Below are positions 1 to 5,696 of a stretch of 64,000 bases of DNA, one piece after another. The notes beneath the pieces were generated by a model, which had not been told where the DNA came from, ran no database searches, and worked only from the letters and a program-made list of their open reading frames with translations. The translations under genes and the position numbers were made by a program. This DNA comes from Boudabousia liubingyangii (GTDB lineage Bacteria > Actinomycetota > Actinomycetes > Actinomycetales > Actinomycetaceae), in the NCBI RefSeq assembly GCF_001907245.1, contig NZ_MQSU01000005.1, forward strand, positions 1 through 64,000. Direction: 5' to 3'. Each line of letters opens with the position of its first letter. The stretch's first letter is position 1.

Positions 1-1
1 A

Positions 2-157
2 GTAGGCACCAACTCGGGTGACAATGTCACCGAGCAGTTTGATACTGGGGCTCGAGTTGCGCTAGAGGCTGTCCTGAGAGAGTGTCCCCAAATTGTCATT
101 CTTCAGCCGCGTAGCCCCTCTCCGCGGGTGTGTGTACGTGTGCGACGGCACCTCTAA
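2..157 (+). CDS. Possible 3' end of a gene entering from the left (unidentified)
   Basis: One frame is open from the window edge to a TAA at 155-157 and encodes about 51 residues. The first part (NVTEQFDTGARVALEAVL) looks like ordinary amphipathic protein. The tail is Arg/Val-rich and less convincing, so the true frame may be lost before the stop. I do not recognise the family. It could equally be remnant coding DNA next to the repeat-rich stretch that follows. Confidence 0.2.
   Translation, partial: VGTNSGDNVTEQFDTGARVALEAVLRECPQIVILQPRSPSPRVCVRVRRHL
17..31. repeat. Perfect 15-bp palindrome GGTGACA-A-TGTCACC
   Basis: Seven-base arms surround a single central A. It may be an operator or recombination half-site, but it lies inside the possible truncated ORF at the window edge. 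A second TGTCA/TGACA inverted repeat lies at 491-507. No function can be assigned from sequence alone. Confidence 0.3.
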
Positions 158-430
158 TGGCCTGCTGCTCCCACGGGCAGGAAAAGACTGCGGCGAGTCT
201 TAGTGATGCTGGTTATGCAGTAGTGAATCCTCGCTCTAGCACTAGCAAGAGGTTCTCTCGTTTGAATGTCAAAGCAATGAAACGAGGTGGTATAACGCAA
301 ACGGGAACACTTGTTCGCTCGGCGACCTCAACAACCCTCGGATGTTAACGCTTGCTTGAAACGAACCCTTCCCAGTAGTGGTGAGATGGGTAGATATTTT
401 TAGCGACGATGCAACCACTAAACTAAGTTG

Positions 431-479
431 TGCACCCACCCCACACACGATTGCACCCACCTTGGGAAAAATGCACCCA
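431..479. repeat. Three direct repeats of TGCACCCA at 20-21 bp spacing
   Basis: TGCACCCA occurs at 431-438, 452-459 and 472-479, i.e. about two helical turns apart. On the minus strand these read TGGGTGCA. Regularly spaced direct repeats of this kind are seen at the ends of some IS21-type elements (transposase binding sites) and in operators. Which applies here is inference. Confidence 0.4.
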
Positions 480-490
480 GCAGGCCTCTT

Positions 491-507
491 GTGTCATTCG
501 CTGACAC
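491..507. repeat. Inverted repeat GTGTCA-N5-TGACAC
   Basis: Six-base perfect arms with a 5-nt spacer, located just after the TGCACCCA repeats and before the 519-553 hairpin. It could be a protein binding site or a remnant of a mobile-element end. Confidence 0.3.
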
Positions 508-518
508 TAAAGAACAAT

Positions 519-564
519 AGCTCCCAGCATAGGTTCATCCTAAGCCGGGAGCTTTACTATTTTA
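519..564 (+). terminator. Candidate intrinsic terminator
   Basis: AGCTCCC (519-525) pairs with GGGAGCT (547-553). Inside, TAGG (530-533) pairs with CCTA (539-542). A T-rich run (TTTACTATTTTA) follows. It would end transcription coming from the left. The gene to the right (622-1047) is on the minus strand and also ends toward it. Confidence 0.5.
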
Positions 565-621
565 TGTTGTGGTGACTGTAGGGGCTGCCTGGAACTTGGC
601 TGAGCCGTGTGTTCTGCGAAA

Positions 622-1047
622 TTAAGGCGTTTTAGGCAGTGCTGCCGTTATCTGACTTGTTCTTCGCAGCCAGAAGTATCTAAGTAGGACTGTTGAAAGT
701 GCGATAGCTGGGTAATAAATCATCCACCCGACCTCTGGCGAGTCCAGACTTTCTGGGAGTTTCCAGCTATACATCTGGCCAGTGGAGATAGCAGCCGTGG
801 TTGCCGTTAGTAAAAGCACCGAAGGTAACTTAAGGGTAGTGAACATCGTCCGATTCGCGATCGAAAAGTAGAGGATCGTATGAGTAATACCGAATACTGT
901 GAGTAACACAAGTAGTAACCAAATATTTAAAACAAAGGGAGTATAAGAGTCGGAAGAATCGGTACTATACTTCTTTATCCACCAGGCCAAAGCCATTAGA
1001 GTGGCAAGGACGAAGAGGAACTTTAATATCTGCTCTGCTTTGGCCAT
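622..1047 (-). CDS. Small four-helix membrane protein, function unknown
   Basis: 141 residues with about four hydrophobic segments (near residues 7-25, 38-60, 75-92 and 107-125), separated by short polar loops, and an Arg-rich C-terminal tail after the last helix (RYFWLRR). This predicts a small integral membrane protein. The ATG at 1045-1047 is preceded by a good AAGGAG ribosome binding site. I do not recognise a named family and see no catalytic motif. It is read toward the repeat-rich stretch on its left; the next gene on its right (1208-1870) is also minus strand with a 160-nt gap, so the two could be separate transcripts. Likely real gene, function open. Confidence 0.65.
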   Translation of the reverse strand: MAKAEQILKFLFVLATLMALAWWIKKYSTDSSDSYTPFVLNIWLLLVLLTVFGITHTILYFSIANRTMFTTLKLPSVLLLTATTAAISTGQMYSWKLPESLDSPEVGWMIYYPAIALSTVLLRYFWLRRTSQITAALPKTP

Positions 1048-1207
1048 AGCGTTTTATCTCCTTCCCTAACTGTTCCCGGTCGTAAAACTAATACACTTCT
1101 AATAGAGCATACGCCGGCATAGATTAATGCTGCTAACGGGGAGTAAATGGGCCTGAAAACGGGGCAGAATACGGTCTCGTAATAGAGTTTCCCAGTATCT
1201 TTGTCTT

Positions 1208-1870
1208 TTATTTCAGCTGGTTCTCGGGGACGCAGTTTTCTCCATGGTTTAAGAAAGCTAAGCCGTTTTCAGTTTTACCTTCGCGTAAGGGATAGACGTT
1301 GTCTTTTAGGAAGTCTTCATAGTTGGGGAACATAGAAGCTTCTGGCGCCTGTTTGAAGCCCACTAGAGTTTGGACAGCATTGTCCCGCCTCTTGGTGTCG
1401 TCAGCCTGAACCGCGATGATCCCCTCTCTCAGCCAGGCGCACTGCCATTGCGTCAGGGCATCTGATTTAAAGTTTCCGGGTTCAAACCAGACTGTCTCAG
1501 GGGTGACTTTTCCAAGTCCAGCGGGAGAGGCGCCCTCTTGGCGAAGTTTTTCAAGTTCCGCTAACTGGTCGGTAATGAGCGAGAAACTGTCCTGGGTTTC
1601 AAAAGTTCCCCCAGACGGTGGCAGAGAATAGTTCTGCTGAATCTGTGCTAGTTCCTCATCGCGCTGCTTTTGGGCCTGTTCTAGGTTATTCCTAAGTTTG
1701 GCCTCTGCTGCACTTGGTTGGTTAATCGCCTCGGGGGAAGCCGGTGTGGAAGCGGTGCCGTGTACCGGTTTCGAAGTGACCGCGTTCGTACTGGTAGCGT
1801 ACGCGTAACCTCCGGCAACTGAGCCAATCAATGCGACTACGGCAATCCCGGAAATAAATCGCTTGTTCAT
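1208..1870 (-). CDS. Exported or membrane-anchored hypothetical protein
   Basis: 220 residues. A positively charged start (MNKR) and one hydrophobic stretch (about residues 6-25, ending near AYATS) make a Sec signal peptide or signal anchor. A Ser/Thr/Ala/Pro linker and a charged, probably helical region rich in Glu, Gln and Lys (about residues 55-85) follow, then a mixed domain containing two cysteines (QWQCAWLR and GENCVP) that may pair outside the membrane. The ATG has a GAAAG ribosome binding site. No known family is recognised. The upstream region holds a G9A7 homopolymer tract at 1932-1947 that might affect expression. Confidence 0.65.
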   Translation of the reverse strand: MNKRFISGIAVVALIGSVAGGYAYATSTNAVTSKPVHGTASTPASPEAINQPSAAEAKLRNNLEQAQKQRDEELAQIQQNYSLPPSGGTFETQDSFSLITDQLAELEKLRQEGASPAGLGKVTPETVWFEPGNFKSDALTQWQCAWLREGIIAVQADDTKRRDNAVQTLVGFKQAPEASMFPNYEDFLKDNVYPLREGKTENGLAFLNHGENCVPENQLK

Positions 1871-1931
1871 GTTTTGCTTCTTTCAGAAAACCCTCAGAGG
1901 GTGAGCCTATGGATAACTTCTATATACACCC

Positions 1932-1947
1932 GGGGGGGGGAAAAAAA
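1932..1947. repeat. Homopolymer tract G9 followed by A7
   Basis: Nine G (1932-1940) followed directly by seven A (1941-1947), in the gap between two divergent genes for exported proteins (start codons at 1870 minus and 2046 plus). Such tracts are prone to slipped-strand length change and could alter promoter spacing. It is also a place where sequencing length errors are common. Confidence 0.7.
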
Positions 1948-2045
1948 TCAAGGGTTGTTTAGCTAAATCTAAGCATACAAAACTTGTTGCCTAGCTTACA
2001 ATCCTCTATGGTGGAGGGGACCGCAAAAATAAAGGAGGGTGCAAA

Positions 2046-2417
2046 ATGTACCAAGCTACAACCGCAACTAACCGCAAACGAGGCCTAAAAGCCGTTGCGA
2101 TCCTGAGCCTTCTACCAATGGCGTTCGGCTTAGCTGGGTGCTCCGGCTCTTCCTCGTCTGACGGTACCAGCAAGCAAGAAGTCGAACAGGGACTTGTCAA
2201 GCTCCTAGATCGCAGCAAGGGCCAGTTGGGGCTCAACGATGAGCAAGTGAAAAATATTTCCAGCTGTGTCGCCGAAAAGCTCGATGACAAGATCTCTGAA
2301 GAGTCAAAGCAGAAACTAGCTGCCGGTAAGGACATCATGCCCGATAGCCCAGACCACGAGGCCGTCTTTGAAGCATCATCTTCCTGTGCCAAAGAAGAGG
2401 TCCTTAAGTCCAAGTAA
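2046..2417 (+). CDS. Small secreted lipoprotein, function unknown
   Basis: 123 residues. The N-terminus has Arg/Lys residues, a hydrophobic core and a clear lipobox LAGC with the modified cysteine at residue 32, followed by a Ser-rich linker. This is a type II signal peptide, so the mature protein should be attached to the outer face of the membrane by a diacylglyceryl-Cys. The mature part is about 90 residues, helical in character, with two cysteines (SSCVAEKL and SSCAKEEV) spaced as in small helical disulfide-bonded domains. The start has a strong AAAGGAGG site at 2031-2039. Transcription ends at the 40-bp palindrome just downstream. The family is not recognised. Confidence 0.75.
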   Translation: MYQATTATNRKRGLKAVAILSLLPMAFGLAGCSGSSSSDGTSKQEVEQGLVKLLDRSKGQLGLNDEQVKNISSCVAEKLDDKISEESKQKLAAGKDIMPDSPDHEAVFEASSSCAKEEVLKSK

Positions 2418-2450
2418 TCCTTCAGGGATTCGCCGACGACAGTTTTAAAA

Positions 2451-2490
2451 TAGGGGGGAGTCTTGAGCGATCGCTCAAGACTCCCCCCTA
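2451..2490. terminator. 40-bp perfect palindrome, bidirectional terminator
   Basis: Two 20-base arms with no loop at the DNA level (centre GCGATCGC at 2467-2474), flanked by TTTTAAAA on the left and an A/T-rich stretch on the right. It lies between convergent genes (lipoprotein ending at 2417 plus and tehA ending at 2510 minus), so it most likely stops both transcripts. Confidence 0.85.
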
Positions 2491-2509
2491 AATCTATTTA
2501 AGAACCCAC

Positions 2510-3493
2510 CTAGGAACGGCGCTTAACGGTTGCCAAGCTAGCAATCGCCAGCAGGGCAATCCCGCTTAAACCAAGTACGAATAGGGGAATCCCGATGATT
2601 CCTAGGTCGTTAAAACCACGATCCTCGTAAAGGTAGATTCCGACATTGCCCATGGAGCCGAAGCCGAAGGAGTAGGCCCACATCGAAAGGGTAAATCCGC
2701 CCTCGAAGACCCACGGGATCAAGCGGACTAGGTAAACCAGGTTAAGTAGCCCGTAGCCAATCAGAGCTTCAGCGAAAAGGTCCACGTGTCCACCATTGGT
2801 CGCTAGGTAAGCCGCGCAGCCAACGAAAGCTGGGGCCAGCTGAATACCAATCACGGGACGGGTAGCCCCGGGTAGAGGAGTGGCGGTACGTAGACGGTGC
2901 AGGATGCTTGATTCTAGGCTGAGCCAAGAGAACATGCCCGCCCCAAAGAACAGCATTCCCCAGTGCTGCTGGTGCAGTGCTCCCAGCGCCATGGCACTAG
3001 CGAAAGGCGAGGCCACGCTGGGCAAGTAGATGATCGGGGTGGTGGCTTCAATCGTGTGAGTACCTCGCCAAAGGCCAGCCGCCCGGTAGGCTGCGAACAG
3101 TAGCTGACCAATAATGCCCACCGTCATAAACCCAATCGCGGTAGCGCGGTGAAGAGGCAAAATCACCAGACCCATCAAAATGGTAGTGATCGGAATGAGG
3201 CTGATAAAACAGCACTGGATGATATTCCCTAGCTCCTGCTTGGCTACGCAGGCAAAATAAATCCACTTATAAACGTAGCTGACAATCAGTACCGCCCAGA
3301 TGGTGGCCGCAATAGCCAGAAAAACGTGGGCATAAATCCCCGGGATTCCTAGTGCTGCCGAGCCGTGCCGGAAAGCCAGCCCGCCACTGAGCATGCCCAG
3401 GGCGATACTGAAGTAGTTAACCGGTAGGCAAAACCCATTCGGGCTACAGGTTTCGCTAGAGCTGGGCTTTTCTGTGATCTGCTGTGTTTCCAT
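2510..3493 (-). CDS. tehA: TehA-family (SLAC1/TDT) anion channel or dicarboxylate transporter
   Basis: 327 residues, about ten transmembrane helices, matching the usual length of bacterial TehA. Family-typical stretches are visible: the N-terminal LPVNYFSIALGMLSGGLAFR, the GLWRGTHTIEATTP segment, YLPSVASPFASAMALGAL, FGAGMFSWLSLES, and IGIQLAPAFVG. In the family this fold is a pore lined by five helical hairpins and gated by a phenylalanine; members conduct anions or export C4-dicarboxylates, and E. coli TehA was named for tellurite resistance when overexpressed. A role in tellurite here is not implied. The ribosome binding site is weak (AAGAAG). The gene faces the lipoprotein gene across the palindromic terminator. 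Confidence 0.9.
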   Translation of the reverse strand: METQQITEKPSSSETCSPNGFCLPVNYFSIALGMLSGGLAFRHGSAALGIPGIYAHVFLAIAATIWAVLIVSYVYKWIYFACVAKQELGNIIQCCFISLIPITTILMGLVILPLHRATAIGFMTVGIIGQLLFAAYRAAGLWRGTHTIEATTPIIYLPSVASPFASAMALGALHQQHWGMLFFGAGMFSWLSLESSILHRLRTATPLPGATRPVIGIQLAPAFVGCAAYLATNGGHVDLFAEALIGYGLLNLVYLVRLIPWVFEGGFTLSMWAYSFGFGSMGNVGIYLYEDRGFNDLGIIGIPLFVLGLSGIALLAIASLATVKRRS

Positions 3494-3734
3494 TGGGCTT
3501 CTTACGTTGATATCTGGGTTAAATCTAAGTTGGTATCGACGAACTCATCGTCCGTTACGTCCAGCTTCTAGTTTCCGGCTTATTCTATGCCTCAAAGAGA
3601 TTGGAGTAAACCAAAAAGCTAAGAAATATGCCTTCTGCCGTTTTAGTCTGAAATAAACAACCAGCGTGGTACCGGTTTTATTTCGTGAACCAATTAATAG
3701 TTAGCCGAAAAGCCTAATGTGGTAGTTTTGGGCT

Positions 3735-5540
3735 ATGACTGATTTTGTGCCCCCTTTTGATCCTGCCTTGCAGGCCCTGCAAAACCCCAATTTGGATCCT
3801 TTCGTGCTGGCCCAGATTGCCAGTGATCGCCCGGATCTTTGGCCCACGATTGTCTTCCACCCGGCTGCATACCCGGAACTGATTTCGTACCTGGAGCAGT
3901 ATGGTGATGACCAAGTGCGGATGGCAGTACAAAATCGTCGAAATGCTGAGGCCCAGGGTTACCCCTTGAACTACCCGTATGCTGCTCAGCCCACTATGCC
4001 CCCGGCACCTCCCGCGCCACCTGCTGCGCCTGCGGTTCCTCAGTATCCGCAGCCTACTCAGACCGTTGGGACGGCTCCGGTTCGTAGGCAGGTTTTCGGT
4101 ACTTTTGAGCACAATCAGCAGGCTTACCCGCAACCCGCGAATGAACCCGCCCCCGCTAGTTATGAAGCCCAGCCTGTTAGCGGCGAACCTTCGCCCGTTG
4201 GCGATCAGGTCGCTCCCGCTGGTAACGAGTTTGAACTGCCTGCTAATGATGCTGCGCAGCCCTTTAACGAGGCGGAACAGCCTGCCGATGACTATTCAGA
4301 ACTTGAGGCTACCAGGCTAGTTGCGCGCCCCAGGTATGAGAACGTGCAGGCGTCAGATAATGAGACCGAAGCGACGCGCTATGTTCCCCGGGTTACCTTG
4401 CCTGAGGCCGAGGGTGCGCAGGCACCTTTGCCTGAGGATGACGCTACGCGTCTAGTTCCCCGCGTGGTCCTTCCGGCTGCAGGGGATGGGGTTTACGTGC
4501 CTTCAAGCGTTGAAGAGTCTCCCGCTCCGGAAGCAGAAGCAGTACCTGAACCCGAGGCGGAGGTCGCTCCCGAACCTGAGGCTGCCCCCGTACCCGAGCC
4601 CGAGTCGGAGGTTGCCCCTGAGGCTGAGCCTGAGGCGGACTTCGCTCCGGAACCCGAGCCGGCACCTGAGCCGGAGATGGAAGCTGCGCCGGAGCCTGAG
4701 GTTGAGGTTGCTCCCGAACCTGAACCGGAACCCGAAGTTGCCCCGGCACCTGAGCCTGAACCTGAAAGCGAAGCGGAAGCAGCTCCGGCGGAGGGGGAGT
4801 TCTTTGTAGATTCGATTCCAAGCGAATTGAACCCCCAAGAGGGTGAGGCGGAACCCGATCATGGTGAGCAGTCATCTGAAGAATCCGAACCGGAATCTGA
4901 TTATGACGAGCTAGAAGCGACCCGTGTCGTTCCCCGCGTCCACAAACCGTTTATCGCCCCTGAACTTCAGCAGTCCCAGGGCGCCCCAGCACCTACCCCA
5001 GTTGAGGTCGACGCCGCACCTGCACCTAGCACGGGCAACTTCGAGGCTGCTCCAGCACCTACCCCAGTTGAGGCCGAGGCCGCTCCTGCGCCTAGCCCGG
5101 TCGACTTTGAACCCGCGCCGGCACCCAGTCCTGAAGCTCACGAGGTTGCCCCCGCGCCAGGACCGGAGGATCTAGAGATAGCGCCGGCACCCAGTCCAGC
5201 CGACTATGAACCGGCACCCGCGCCCGCTCCCACCGAGTACGCTCCGGCGCCTGCACCGAACCCGCAGTATGAACCGGCACCGACACCAAGCGGAGTAATG
5301 CCGCCGGCATTCCCGGATGTGCCGCAGTATCGTCCCAATAATGAAGAAACTTCACAAAAGGGCTCTTCGAAGCGGAAACTACTGTGGATCATCCTTAGCG
5401 TCATAGTGGTTATTGGCCTCTGTGTAGGTGGCTACTTCCTCTACTCCTATCTAGCCTCAGGCAGTGATAATGAAAGCCTAGGTAACCAGGCGCCCGCACA
5501 ACTGCAAAGCGAATACGTCCCAACGATGTACTTTGCCTAA
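3735..5540 (+). CDS. Large Pro/Glu-rich membrane protein with LRV-like N-terminal domain and four (E/D)ATR motifs
   Basis: 601 residues. Residues 1-65 form a compact helical domain resembling the variant leucine-rich repeat (LRV) heads of actinobacterial proteins ([27 protein letters not shown]). A long disordered region follows: four copies of a motif like ELEATRxVPR (threonines at 193, 214, 238 and 396), a Pro-Glu tandem stretch (about 265-350) and an APxPTPxE stretch (about 420-525). One transmembrane helix lies near residues 551-575 ([14 protein letters not shown]), with a short tail outside. The bulk is therefore predicted cytoplasmic, unless a non-classical route applies. The repeated threonine motifs could be Ser/Thr-kinase sites (inference). 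A -10 (TAGTTT, 3723-3728) ends 6 nt before the ATG, so the mRNA may be leaderless. The nucleotide repeats create many false frames. Confidence 0.75.
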   Translation: MTDFVPPFDPALQALQNPNLDPFVLAQIASDRPDLWPTIVFHPAAYPELISYLEQYGDDQVRMAVQNRRNAEAQGYPLNYPYAAQPTMPPAPPAPPAAPAVPQYPQPTQTVGTAPVRRQVFGTFEHNQQAYPQPANEPAPASYEAQPVSGEPSPVGDQVAPAGNEFELPANDAAQPFNEAEQPADDYSELEATRLVARPRYENVQASDNETEATRYVPRVTLPEAEGAQAPLPEDDATRLVPRVVLPAAGDGVYVPSSVEESPAPEAEAVPEPEAEVAPEPEAAPVPEPESEVAPEAEPEADFAPEPEPAPEPEMEAAPEPEVEVAPEPEPEPEVAPAPEPEPESEAEAAPAEGEFFVDSIPSELNPQEGEAEPDHGEQSSEESEPESDYDELEATRVVPRVHKPFIAPELQQSQGAPAPTPVEVDAAPAPSTGNFEAAPAPTPVEAEAAPAPSPVDFEPAPAPSPEAHEVAPAPGPEDLEIAPAPSPADYEPAPAPAPTEYAPAPAPNPQYEPAPTPSGVMPPAFPDVPQYRPNNEETSQKGSSKRKLLWIILSVIVVIGLCVGGYFLYSYLASGSDNESLGNQAPAQLQSEYVPTMYFA

Positions 5541-5634
5541 ATAAATAGCCAGCAAAATAGTCGCGGTTGACATAAAGAGGTGAAAAGTAGCTTAAATTCA
5601 GGCCAAAAAAGCAGTAGGAAGTTCACTGCTTCCC

Positions 5635-5648
5635 TAGAAAACGTTTTC
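5635..5648. promoter_or_regulatory. AAACGTTT-type operator upstream of the PAD gene
   Basis: TAGAAAACGTTTTC contains the perfect palindrome GAAAACGTTTTC (5637-5648), the core typical of LacI/GalR-family operators. A TATACT -10-like hexamer follows at 5654-5659. The box ends 48 bp before the start codon at 5697. Almost the same 14-mer (13 of 14 identical) lies at 37607-37620, ending 51 bp before the L,D-transpeptidase start, which supports a real shared site. Confidence 0.5.
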
Positions 5649-5696
5649 ATAAATATACTTCCATTGACCAACTATTAATAATGGGAGTCAATATCA

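Larger units (their letters stand above)
158..621. other. Gene-poor stretch with repeats; no convincing gene
   Basis: Short open frames exist on both strands (for example 130-348 plus and 269-460 minus) but none has a ribosome binding site, recognisable motif or normal composition. The second half holds three TGCACCCA direct repeats (431-479), a GTGTCA/TGACAC inverted repeat (491-507) and a terminator-like hairpin (519-553). Together this resembles the end of a decayed mobile element, but no transposase is visible. Confidence 0.4.

Noticed and set aside
269-460. 63-codon minus-strand frame in the gene-poor left edge
   Set aside because: No ribosome binding site, no motif, and composition unlike neighbouring genes.
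3979-4875. Several long open frames on both strands inside the Pro/Glu repeat region
   Set aside because: They are Arg/Pro/Leu-rich translations of the same codon repeats in other frames, with no ribosome binding site or motif.
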